From NCBI GenBank assembly GCA_004292855.1, contig RDXN01000030.1:1-64000 (forward strand): a DNA stretch of 64,000 bases. Direction: 5' to 3'. A program made the position numbers and the translations under genes. Shown in pieces: positions 8,344-16,228 of the stretch (position 1 is its first letter; each line of letters begins with the position of its first letter). The notes below the pieces were generated by a model. The model ran no database searches. It was not told where the DNA came from and saw nothing but the letters and a program-made list of their open reading frames with translations. The stretch is from Cytophagales bacterium. Lineage in GTDB: Bacteria; Bacteroidota; Bacteroidia; Cytophagales; Spirosomataceae.

Positions 8344-8874
8344 ATGCGTATGGACATTACACAATTCATGAACGAGTATGCGGAGTTCAGAAAAGATCAC
8401 CCTTTTCAGGAAAACCCTGACGAGGAGTTTATCACGTTAGAAGGCAGAACTAATGTTGAAAGCGAAGGGCTAAAATGGTCGGATGTCACAAGCAAAATGT
8501 TCGAAGACAATACTGCCCGTTATGGTTTTTTAGATGGCAAAAAAAATCTTTGGCTTTTTAAAAATGTGGGGGCTAGTAAAGAAACAGGTGCCACGATTGG
8601 GATTGTATTGCAGTGGGATTTAAAGCGAGTTATCAAAGAGCTGACGTACAATTCCAGCACTGATACTCTCACTTTGACAGTTTCTACGTCAGCATATTTT
8701 TGGCGATTTAGCAGCACAGATCAAAAATCTTCAAGAGAGCGTTTTAGTGATTACACGGGAAATATTGATGAACCTGTCCCTGCTGTCCCTGGTGACCCTG
8801 ACCCTAACATGGACACACAATCGCCCGTACATCCCCCCACGGGCATTGTTGACATGAGCGGCCCTTTCAACTGA
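8344..8874 (+). CDS. Unknown 176-aa protein upstream of the HopA1/LanC-like fusion protein
   Basis: A 176-aa acidic cytoplasmic protein with no signal peptide and no cysteine. The central part is Ser/Thr-rich (YNSSTDTLTLTVSTSAYFW), and the C-terminal 40 residues are a Pro/Asp-rich tail ending in MSGPFN. ATG codons at 8344 and 8350 are equally possible starts. Only 27 bases separate it from the 976-aa gene, so the two should be translated together. Options are a dedicated chaperone (the Pseudomonas effector HopA1 needs the small acidic chaperone ShcA), a modification substrate whose Ser/Thr residues are dehydrated, or a structural partner. None is shown by the sequence. Confidence 0.75.
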   Translation: MRMDITQFMNEYAEFRKDHPFQENPDEEFITLEGRTNVESEGLKWSDVTSKMFEDNTARYGFLDGKKNLWLFKNVGASKETGATIGIVLQWDLKRVIKELTYNSSTDTLTLTVSTSAYFWRFSSTDQKSSRERFSDYTGNIDEPVPAVPGDPDPNMDTQSPVHPPTGIVDMSGPFN

Positions 8875-8901
8875 TTTCTAAACCACCAAACCATTCCTGT
8901 T

Positions 8902-11832
8902 ATGCTATTCTCTGGCTACCACCTGGGTATTCATCTACTCAACTCGACTACAAAAGGAATTGCCCTCGATAGAGAAAAAACAATTGAAGGTGGTTCTCTC
9001 AAAATAGATGAATGGGGCATCCATAAAAATCCGGGTCGTTCAACCAGGAATAGCATAACAGTACTTGAGGGCTATTGGAAAGGCGATGCTCAACCCAAAA
9101 AAGTAGTTGTGAAGCAGGCTAAGTCACTAGATACCAACCGTTTATCCAGTATTTTGAATGAGCATAACATTTACAACATTCTGAGGAGTTTCGGCCTGTC
9201 GAAGATCATTGGCGAATACATAACCTATGACGAGTTTCTGTTTTTGCTCTTTTTTCATTACACCGAGCAACCATCGCTAAGTCGGCTCCAAAAAGTTGAA
9301 GCTGAACCTTATCAAGCTGATTTCGCGCAAGTATTAACTCAGTTGGCCGTTTGCTTCGACCAATTCCATACGATCTCGAAAACAGACGTAGCTCAAAACA
9401 AACTGAACGCTACGTTTGGCTTTCGTAAGCCGCTGTTTTGGGCCATATCGCAACGCGATTTAACCAACAATCTGTTAGACAAACCCAGCCCATCGCAACA
9501 GTTTGTGATTAAATGCCTGTCGGAGAATGACTATAAACTCTTCGATGCCATACAGAACCTCGGCTGGCAGGCAGATTCGCTCATTCATTTCGATTTCAAA
9601 TTCGCTCATGTACACTGTGAAGATCAAGGCCAGTACATGCGGTTCATCGACTGGGAAATGGCCGACCTGGGCGATATTCATTGGGATATTGCCTGCGTTT
9701 GGTACGAAACACTCACTCTTTATCTAACCAACAGGGGCGATAAACTAAAGATTCTTACCAAAAGCGTTGCCAACCTAAATACTTTTCTTGCTGGTTATCA
9801 GAACGTTATTGACATTCAAAAGCTTTGCGGCTATTTCGGAGCTTTACTATTTCATAACCACTACTACGGCTTTTTCCCTACCCAGGGAATTTCTGACACA
9901 ACCGGCCAGGCGTGGTTAACCGAGGTAGCAACGGTGTATATTTTGGGGGGAGACAACCTCCCTAAGCCTACACAAACTAACGCAGCAGCAAACCCTATTC
10001 AACTGAAATATACGGCTCTACCTGCTCCCCCCCCGGCCCCCTCTGCCCGCTCAGGAAGGGGCGTTGATTCAGGGGAGACGACCATCGACCCCGTTCTCGA
10101 AAACGATTTGTTTCCCGAAGTCAGAAAAAAATATTCAGATCCTACAACTCCGCCCTCAGTAGCCGCGTTAAGCAGCCTTATCTACAAATGGTATTACGGT
10201 GAATTCGACCCCACCTTGAGCGGTTTTAAAAGTAAGCTAAAGCACTCGAAAGAAACCGTAGGGCTACCTCCGCTCGTAGGCGCGGCACTAACCACCAATT
10301 TGTGGTGGGAGGTTGAGGGCATTACGTCCAACAAAAGTGTGGTGGTGCGTAAAACGAGCGAAAAACGGTGCGTGGCCGCCGGGGAATACATCATTACCAA
10401 GAACACGATCCCGAAGTATCAAACCGACATTTCAAAGAGCGATCAGACCTACGTAAGTTTATACTACCCCAGGTTTTTTGTAAGACCCAATGACGAAAAG
10501 CGGGAGAGTAATGATTTGTGGATATTGGGTGAAATACCCCTCCGGCAAGATCATGCAAACTGGACGAGATTTTATTTTCACCTGAACGAAGATCTGGAAG
10601 GCATCCGGTTCTTTATCAACGAGTTATCGCGTAGGCTAAACGAGCGGACCATTCCCTTCGAGATCAAACTCCGTAACGCTCGTTCCAGTTACTACAGAGC
10701 CGACACAGGCATTTTGTTTCTGCACCGGCAGCATTTCATCGCCAGCATCGACACCATCGCCATTGTGTATAATCAGCTAAAAACAAACGGCTATCTCAGA
10801 GACCAGACCCCAAAATTCACGAAGGTATTCAAAGATCCTTCGCAAACCGTTTTTGGCGGTTTGGCATTTGGTGAAAACCCGCTTGTAGTCGATCAAAGTT
10901 TTGGCGGTTGGAGGGCGAAACTAATTGCCAAAATTTTAGTCGATAATTGGACCAGCCCAGATTGGTTACGGGTTGTGAAACAGGAACTTCTGCGGCTGGG
11001 TTTCAACATTCACGAGATGTACCGAAACCCTTTCGATACGCAAAGCGAGTTCAGTTTTCGGTACGATTTGTTGAAAGATAAGCTGAAGACCCCTCCCAAG
11101 GCAGGCTCCGACCTCGCCAGCACAATCGAGCTTTTACCCTCTCAGCGATTTCTGAAAGCTGCTCAAACCATTGCTTTTGTGTTATGCCGGGAAGCCATTT
11201 GGTACGGCAATGTGTGTACCTGGATAGCCTTCAAATTAGATGCTGAAAAAATGCCCTATTTCGAAACCGTATCCCCTTGCGAACGCGATGGAATCGGGTT
11301 GTTTTTAGCGGGCATGGCCATACTTTGCCCCAACGAACCTATTTTCTATCAAACTGCCTACGGGGCATACATCGACTCTGCAAAAAAGGGGCGGCTCCCA
11401 TCAAAGCTATCGGCAGATGATCTGTATAAAATTTTTCTTAGCAATATCAATACGTGCCCTCCACCCCCATTACCCAAGGAAGATGAAGAAACTGATGCTG
11501 ACCCGTTGGAATCAGCCACCATCAGAACCATATTAGACACTTACAACATTGACTTTAAAAAACCCTTATATACGTCGATTTTGGTAGCAGATAGTATTAT
11601 TAGTAAGTATATGGACAAAAAATTACCATTTCCGAACATCTTTGGTAAGGGTTGGAACGATGAATACGGTTCTGAGTTTAATCCTACCCTGTTGCAAGGT
11701 TTGGCTGGTTTAGGGTATTTCTTCATGGACTTATCCGAACAAGAGGATACGAATAGAATAACACCCATAGGCAAAATCGAAACTCTTCAGGCTGTGCTTG
11801 AAAAATTTGTACCACCTGGCAACACACAATAG
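8902..11832 (+). CDS. Putative three-part RiPP-synthetase-like protein: APH-like kinase, HopA1-like, LanC-like
   Basis: A 976-aa protein with no signal peptide. Residues about 45-280 resemble aminoglycoside-phosphotransferase-type kinases: Lys71 in VVVKQ, a catalytic loop LIHFDFKFAHV with His229 and Asp231, and the metal-binding Asp250 in FIDWEMADLGDIHWDIA. A Pro-rich linker (about 365-415) follows. Residues about 420-690 resemble the HopA1 effector family (YYPRFFVRP near 521, YFHLNEDLEGIRFFINELSR near 557, a late SFGGWRAKLIAKIL). Residues about 740-945 look like part of a LanC domain: EAIWYGNVCTW around 765-774, RDGIGLFLAGMAIL around 795, LLQGLAGLGYFF around 930. The zinc ligands of true LanC (Cys and CHG) are not seen. 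APH-like kinase plus HopA1-like lyase is the make-up of class V lanthipeptide synthetases, there as separate proteins. Domain calls are by eye. Confidence 0.7.
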   Translation: MLFSGYHLGIHLLNSTTKGIALDREKTIEGGSLKIDEWGIHKNPGRSTRNSITVLEGYWKGDAQPKKVVVKQAKSLDTNRLSSILNEHNIYNILRSFGLSKIIGEYITYDEFLFLLFFHYTEQPSLSRLQKVEAEPYQADFAQVLTQLAVCFDQFHTISKTDVAQNKLNATFGFRKPLFWAISQRDLTNNLLDKPSPSQQFVIKCLSENDYKLFDAIQNLGWQADSLIHFDFKFAHVHCEDQGQYMRFIDWEMADLGDIHWDIACVWYETLTLYLTNRGDKLKILTKSVANLNTFLAGYQNVIDIQKLCGYFGALLFHNHYYGFFPTQGISDTTGQAWLTEVATVYILGGDNLPKPTQTNAAANPIQLKYTALPAPPPAPSARSGRGVDSGETTIDPVLENDLFPEVRKKYSDPTTPPSVAALSSLIYKWYYGEFDPTLSGFKSKLKHSKETVGLPPLVGAALTTNLWWEVEGITSNKSVVVRKTSEKRCVAAGEYIITKNTIPKYQTDISKSDQTYVSLYYPRFFVRPNDEKRESNDLWILGEIPLRQDHANWTRFYFHLNEDLEGIRFFINELSRRLNERTIPFEIKLRNARSSYYRADTGILFLHRQHFIASIDTIAIVYNQLKTNGYLRDQTPKFTKVFKDPSQTVFGGLAFGENPLVVDQSFGGWRAKLIAKILVDNWTSPDWLRVVKQELLRLGFNIHEMYRNPFDTQSEFSFRYDLLKDKLKTPPKAGSDLASTIELLPSQRFLKAAQTIAFVLCREAIWYGNVCTWIAFKLDAEKMPYFETVSPCERDGIGLFLAGMAILCPNEPIFYQTAYGAYIDSAKKGRLPSKLSADDLYKIFLSNINTCPPPPLPKEDEETDADPLESATIRTILDTYNIDFKKPLYTSILVADSIISKYMDKKLPFPNIFGKGWNDEYGSEFNPTLLQGLAGLGYFFMDLSEQEDTNRITPIGKIETLQAVLEKFVPPGNTQ
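10021..10062 (+). repeat. C/G-rich palindromic repeat in frame inside the 976-aa gene
   Basis: The stretch CCCCCCCCGGCCCCCTCT followed by a short loop and GGAAGGGGC resembles the repeat family found between genes at 43.3, 46.1 and 59.7 kb. Here it encodes the Ala/Pro linker APPPAPSARSGRG between the kinase-like and HopA1-like parts (from about residue 374). Confidence 0.5.
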
Positions 11833-11847
11833 AAAACTAAATGCAGT

Positions 11848-13740
11848 CTACTCGGTATTGAGCAGCGTTATCTCCGTGGAAGTTCCTACAGGACTTAATC
11901 GTTTGTAGGCGATGGTTCCGTTAATTGAGAGCAATCTCTTCGAAATATTACGCAAACCCATCCCCTGATTAGTTGTGGAAGAATTCTCAAAGCCAATGCC
12001 ATCATCTTCTAGGCTAATCAGGGTATTTGACCCATCCTGCCTAAAAGTCACCTGTATAGTTTTCGCGTTTGCGTGTTTTAAAATGTTATTGAAAAGTTCC
12101 AGACAGACACTGTATAACTCCGTCTCCACTTTCCTGTCAAATTTAACCATACTGTCGAACGTCAGGTGTATATCTATTTGCCTGCTTTGATTAATGTCAC
12201 ATATCAATTTTTCCAGCGCACTTCTCAATCCTTCTTTCTCCAGAGCTTCGGGTAACATGTGATGAGAGATGTGCCTTACCTCTTGATACGCGCTGCCAAT
12301 CATCGCATAAATATTCTTGTACACCTTTTGTTCTTTGTCGGTCAGGCTTTCTGGGTTAATCACCTGCATCTGGTATTTGATGCCGGATATCATACTGCCC
12401 AGGTGATCGTGCAGTTCCGAGGCTACCCGTTCCCGTTCGAGGGTCTGCCCTTTTAGCATAGCGTATTTGATTTCATCTAATGCTTTTTGCAGTTCGGCTG
12501 TCCGTTCTTCTACCTTACTTTCCAGCGTTTTATTAAAGTCGGTTAGTTTACTATTAATGGTCTGTATTTGAAGCTTTTGCTCTTCTATTTTACTGTTTTT
12601 CTTTCTCAACGTAACATATCCCAAAAGAATAGACAGGCATACTAAAGTCAAAATGCATATTCCGATAATCAACCGAGTTCCCTCTGTGTCTTTCTGCCTA
12701 ATGATTACCTCATTTTGCTGGTTCTCGAACGATGCTTTTAACCCCTCGATGCTTTTTTTGCGCATCTGCTCATCATTCTTGCTTTTTAAGTCAACCCACT
12801 CCCCAAAAGCCAACAAAGCCTTTTCCGTATTGCCAACCGCTTTGTGAGCCAAATAGACTGTTTCCAAAATATAGATTCTGTAAAAGGGGGTTCCATTCTC
12901 TGAGAGTTTTTTAGCTGCCAGAGCTAATTGGAGGGCTTCGTTGGTTCGATTCAACTTCAGCAGCGATTGAGCTTTTTCGCTTATTGCCAGTGCTTTATTC
13001 TGATTACTGTTTTCTCCAAACAGGCCAATGGCCTTATCGAGGTTATCGATTGATTCTTGTAAGTTTCCGTTGTTCCTATACGCCGATCCTAAATTTGAAT
13101 AGTACCAACCCAACATCAATGTGTCGCGTAAAGGAGCCGCGTTTTTAATGGCTAATTTGTAGTTAGTAATAGCCATGTTGTACTTTTTGAATCTTATGTA
13201 ACACAAACCTATATTACTGAGCATTATTGAATAATACTTAGTGAAATCGTTACCCTTGCGGCTTGCATAAATTTGCCTGGCTTTTTCGTAGAACTCAATC
13301 GCAAGTTTGTCGTCTTCCAACGTGTAATAGGCTGCTCCCAGATACCGATACGTGAACCCCAATAGCTCGGCACTCTGGGCTTCCACTGCTGTCGGCAAGC
13401 CTATTTGTAACTTATCAATAGCATGGTAACTATACCCCTCTCGCAACAATATATACCCCTCGTAGCTACTAACATACCCTTCGCCCAGATACCAATCAAC
13501 GTTCCGATTGATCTTTCTTGCCTCTTGTAGTTTCTGCATCGAACTGGTAGAGTCGGGCGATAACAAACTCATATTACACAGCACCCGCACCCGCACGGTA
13601 TCTGCCGCAAATGACCGCCCTGCGGGGGCAAGTTGGGCCAAAACACGCTTCAGGCTATCTAGTTTGGGGTTTGTGGCCTGTCCGTGCAGGCAGAAGGGCA
13701 TGAGGAACAGACAACCCAAAAGGGAGAGAAGATTCTTCAT
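11848..13740 (-). CDS. TPR-containing sensor histidine kinase (HisKA_3 type)
   Basis: A 630-aa kinase with a signal peptide (MKNLLSLLGCLFLMPFCLHG) and TPR repeats over about residues 60-320 (for example AITNYKLAIKNAAPL, YYSNLGSAYRNNGNLQESI). One membrane span (about 345-365, IIGICILTLVCLSILLGYV) and a coiled coil (KIEEQKLQIQTINSKL) follow. The HisKA_3 dimerisation domain has the phosphoacceptor in ERERVASELHDHLGS, and the HATPase domain has N-box LFNNILKHA and G-boxes DDGIGF and GMGLRNI. The gene converges on the 976-aa gene with only 15 bases between stops. The natural partner is the LuxR-type regulator at 7648. Confidence 0.92.
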   Translation of the reverse strand: MKNLLSLLGCLFLMPFCLHGQATNPKLDSLKRVLAQLAPAGRSFAADTVRVRVLCNMSLLSPDSTSSMQKLQEARKINRNVDWYLGEGYVSSYEGYILLREGYSYHAIDKLQIGLPTAVEAQSAELLGFTYRYLGAAYYTLEDDKLAIEFYEKARQIYASRKGNDFTKYYSIMLSNIGLCYIRFKKYNMAITNYKLAIKNAAPLRDTLMLGWYYSNLGSAYRNNGNLQESIDNLDKAIGLFGENSNQNKALAISEKAQSLLKLNRTNEALQLALAAKKLSENGTPFYRIYILETVYLAHKAVGNTEKALLAFGEWVDLKSKNDEQMRKKSIEGLKASFENQQNEVIIRQKDTEGTRLIIGICILTLVCLSILLGYVTLRKKNSKIEEQKLQIQTINSKLTDFNKTLESKVEERTAELQKALDEIKYAMLKGQTLERERVASELHDHLGSMISGIKYQMQVINPESLTDKEQKVYKNIYAMIGSAYQEVRHISHHMLPEALEKEGLRSALEKLICDINQSRQIDIHLTFDSMVKFDRKVETELYSVCLELFNNILKHANAKTIQVTFRQDGSNTLISLEDDGIGFENSSTTNQGMGLRNISKRLLSINGTIAYKRLSPVGTSTEITLLNTE

Positions 13741-13800
13741 GGTTCGGTTGTGTTTGGTGGACTTACCTCGTTTTGACGAGCTTTCGTGTAAGAAAGCACT

Positions 13801-13843
13801 ACCCCGCCCAATTCTCCCGGTCCAGGCTCCGGTATTGAATAGC
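13801..13843 (-). repeat. Direct repeat: displaced copy of the comM 3' end
   Basis: 43 bases are identical to 14599-14641, the real end of comM. Similarity continues with two mismatches over the next eight bases. The copy still encodes LAEAIQYRSLDRENWAG and a stop (TAG at 13799-13801, where comM has TGA). It begins a few bases after the higA stop codon. Confidence 0.9.
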
Positions 13844-13857
13844 CTCGGCGAGAAAAG

Positions 13858-14220
13858 TTACCTGGCCAATAGAATAGAAGCCGGTATATTCAAGTCGTGG
13901 TACAGATTTTTAATCATCTTCAACGTCAATGGACGCTTTCGATTTAGCACCTCCGAAACCCGTTCTTTGCTGCCAAAGTACTTTACCATATCCTGTTGAC
14001 TAAGCCCGTTCTCTTCCATTTCGTATTGAATGGCTTCCACGGGATCAAGTGTATCAATTGGGTACATTCGTTTTTCATACTGTTCAATCAGAATTGACAG
14101 TACTTCTAGCAGATCCGCTTCAGAGCTTCCTTCCGGGCAATCCCAAAGTTTGCACATCTGGGCCATTGCTGCTTTATAATCAGCGTCTGTGTGAATTGGC
14201 TTTACGATTATAGTCTCCAT
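13858..14220 (-). CDS. higA: HigA-type antitoxin with HTH-XRE domain
   Basis: A 120-aa antitoxin. The ATG at 14220 is preferred over a TTG four codons upstream because the frame-corrected toxin stops one base before it. The N-terminal half is helical and acidic (LLEVLSILIEQYEKRMYPIDTLDPVEAIQYEMEENGLS), and the C-terminal XRE helix-turn-helix covers about residues 72-115 (SQQDMVKYFGSKERVSEVLNRKRPLTLKMI). It should bind and neutralise HigB and repress the operon at the dyad upstream of higB. The toxin is frameshifted, so this antitoxin may persist without an active partner. The stop codon is directly followed by the comM-tail repeat. Confidence 0.88.
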   Translation of the reverse strand: METIIVKPIHTDADYKAAMAQMCKLWDCPEGSSEADLLEVLSILIEQYEKRMYPIDTLDPVEAIQYEMEENGLSQQDMVKYFGSKERVSEVLNRKRPLTLKMIKNLYHDLNIPASILLAR

Positions 14221-14221
14221 T

Positions 14222-14526
14222 CTACGACTCAAATTCTACAGTTTTAGCATCTATTTTGTCATACTCTGCATGAGTTCCAACAAACTTGATCCAACAAATC
14301 TGTTTGTCATACCGAAAAGCTGTAACCAACCGAAATTTATTTTGGCTATGTTGAACACAATTCGTGTGTTGCCCACATAATCCGATCCTTTGAAATCAGC
14401 CGCCACCTCAGCCGGATTTCTGTACGATGCTTTACCAATACGCTCATACCAATGTTTCAGGCCCGTTTCGGCTTCAGGATATTCTTCCCAAAACTCGCGT
14501 ATCGTTTTTACGGCAATTACACGCAT
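14222..14526 (-). pseudogene. higB: HigB-family toxin with a -1 frameshift
   Basis: The first part (MRVIAVKTIREFWEEYPEAE, then RNPAEVAADFKG and NTRIVFNIA) matches the HigB toxin family (PF09907). After that the frame turns into unrelated residues. Reading on with one extra A in the AAAA run at about 14341-14345 restores the family ending KFRLVTAFRYDKQI...FVGTHAEYDKIDA, which parallels the intact HigB at 57945. It also places the stop at 14222-14224, one base before higA. The uncorrected frame ends at 14251 (91 aa). A real inactivating mutation is likely; programmed slippage or a sequencing error in the homopolymer cannot be excluded. Confidence 0.85.
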
Positions 14527-14548
14527 CTTGATAACGATTCAATTTATA

Positions 14549-14575
14549 AAATAGTTACCAAAATGGTAACTATTT
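14549..14575. promoter_or_regulatory. HigA operator: perfect 12-bp inverted repeat
   Basis: AAATAGTTACCA-AAA-TGGTAACTATTT lies 23 bases upstream of the higB ATG (14526), overlapping the likely promoter. The position and symmetry are those of an autoregulatory operator bound by the HTH antitoxin. Confidence 0.75.
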
Positions 14576-14596
14576 GAATGATCTACTCCTCTTATA

Positions 14597-16138
14597 TCAC
14601 CCCGCCCAATTCTCCCGGTCCAGGCTCCGGTATTGAATAGCTTCGGCTAAATGCTCAATCTTGATTTCTTCGGAACCGGCCAAGTCGGCGATGGTGCGCG
14701 AGACTTTCAGGATGCGGTCGTAGGCGCGGGCCGAGAGACCAAGCCGTTCCATCGCGGTTTTGAGGAGCATCCGGCCTGCGTCGCTGATGACGCAGATGTT
14801 TTTGACCAGTTGCGAGGGCATCATGGCGTTGGAGTACACACCCTCGTCGTCGGTGAAGCGTTTGGTTTGGATGTCGCGGGCACGGATTACGCGCTCCCGG
14901 ATGGCCTCGCTTGTTTCGGCGGGGCGGTTGGCGGTCATTTGATCGAACGAGACGGGCGTGACCTCCACATGCAGGTCGATGCGGTCGAGGAGAGGGCCAC
15001 TGATTTTGTTCAGGTAGCGTTGCACCACACCGGGGCCACACACGCACTCTTTGTCGGGGTGGTTGTAATAGCCGCAGGGGCAGGGGTTCATGCTGGCGAT
15101 GAGCATAAAATTGGCCGGGAACTCCACCGCCCAGCGTGCCCGCGAAATACTTACCTGTCGTTCCTCCAACGGTTGCCGCATTACCTCCAGGGCCGACCGT
15201 TTGAACTCCGGCAACTCGTCCAGAAACAACACGCCGTTATGGGCCAACGAGATTTCGCCCGGTTGCGGAAACGAGCCACCGCCAACTAAAGCTGCATCCG
15301 AAATTGTGTGATGGGGCGATCTGTAGGGACGCTGCGCAATCAGCGACGCCTTGTTTCCGAGCTTGCCCGCCACCGAATGGATCTTGGTTGTTTCCAAAGC
15401 CTCCTGCAACGTCAGTGGGGGCAATATGGTGGGCAACCGCTTGGCAAGCATCGTTTTGCCGGCACCGGGCGGGCCAATCATAATCACGTTGTGGCCCCCG
15501 GCAGCGGCAATCTCCATTGCCCGTTTGATGTTCTCCTGCCCCTGTACGTGCGAGAAATCAACGTCGTAGGTGTTCAGGGTCTCGTAGAACAAATCGCGGG
15601 TGTCGGTGGTGAGCGGGGCAATATCGAGCTTGCCTTCGAAAAACTCTACGGCCTGCTGCATCGTCTCCACGCCAATCACATCAAGGCTGTTCACAATGGC
15701 GGCTTCGTGGGCGTTTTCGGCTGGGAGCACAAACCCTTTGTATCCCCGTTTGCGGGCTTCGATGGCAATGGGCAACACGCCCTTGATGGGCCGCAGACGT
15801 CCGTCGAGCGAGAGTTCGCCCATAATCACATAGTCTTCGAGCGATTTTGTCGGGGTAATTTGCTCCGACGATTGCAACACGCAGAGCGCGAGGGGCAGGT
15901 CGTAGGCCGAGCCTTCTTTGCGGATGTCGGCAGGGGCCAAATTGACCACAATTTTTTGCCGGGGCATCTTGAATCCCGTCGATTTGAGCGAAGCCTCCAC
16001 CCGATGCTCACTCTCTTTCACGGCACTATCGGGCAGGCCCACCAGATTAAACCCCAACCCCTGCGTAACAACGACTTCGATGGTAATCAGACTGGCGTTG
16101 ACGCCATACACAGCCGCGCCGAAGGTTTTGGCAAGCAT
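14597..16138 (-). CDS. comM: ComM/YifB family Mg-chelatase-like AAA+ ATPase
   Basis: A 513-aa protein of the usual ComM length. The N-terminal ChlI-type domain (about 1-160) is followed by the AAA+ core with Walker A GPPGAGKT (near 220), Walker B VLFLDELPE, and the zinc-binding insert CPCGYYNHPDKECVCGP. A C-terminal lid ends in AEAIQYRSLDRENWAG. ComM is a hexameric helicase that promotes branch migration during natural transformation in Proteobacteria; whether it does so here is untested. Its 3' end is duplicated at 13801-13843, with a HigBA module between the two copies. The long plus-strand frames across it are shadows. Confidence 0.95.
   Translation of the reverse strand: MLAKTFGAAVYGVNASLITIEVVVTQGLGFNLVGLPDSAVKESEHRVEASLKSTGFKMPRQKIVVNLAPADIRKEGSAYDLPLALCVLQSSEQITPTKSLEDYVIMGELSLDGRLRPIKGVLPIAIEARKRGYKGFVLPAENAHEAAIVNSLDVIGVETMQQAVEFFEGKLDIAPLTTDTRDLFYETLNTYDVDFSHVQGQENIKRAMEIAAAGGHNVIMIGPPGAGKTMLAKRLPTILPPLTLQEALETTKIHSVAGKLGNKASLIAQRPYRSPHHTISDAALVGGGSFPQPGEISLAHNGVLFLDELPEFKRSALEVMRQPLEERQVSISRARWAVEFPANFMLIASMNPCPCGYYNHPDKECVCGPGVVQRYLNKISGPLLDRIDLHVEVTPVSFDQMTANRPAETSEAIRERVIRARDIQTKRFTDDEGVYSNAMMPSQLVKNICVISDAGRMLLKTAMERLGLSARAYDRILKVSRTIADLAGSEEIKIEHLAEAIQYRSLDRENWAG
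14599..14641 (-). repeat. Direct repeat: authentic comM 3' end
   Basis: This is the parental member of the 43-bp direct repeat that brackets the higBA module (partner 13801-13843). The interval between the repeats is 755 bases and contains only higB, higA and their operator. Confidence 0.9.
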
Positions 16139-16228
16139 AATTTAATACAAGTTAACGGTTTCGGGTTTCAAAGCTACGCGTTTCAAGTTTCAATGACTAT
16201 GCCCGGTGCGCCGGAGCGATCTCAAGTT

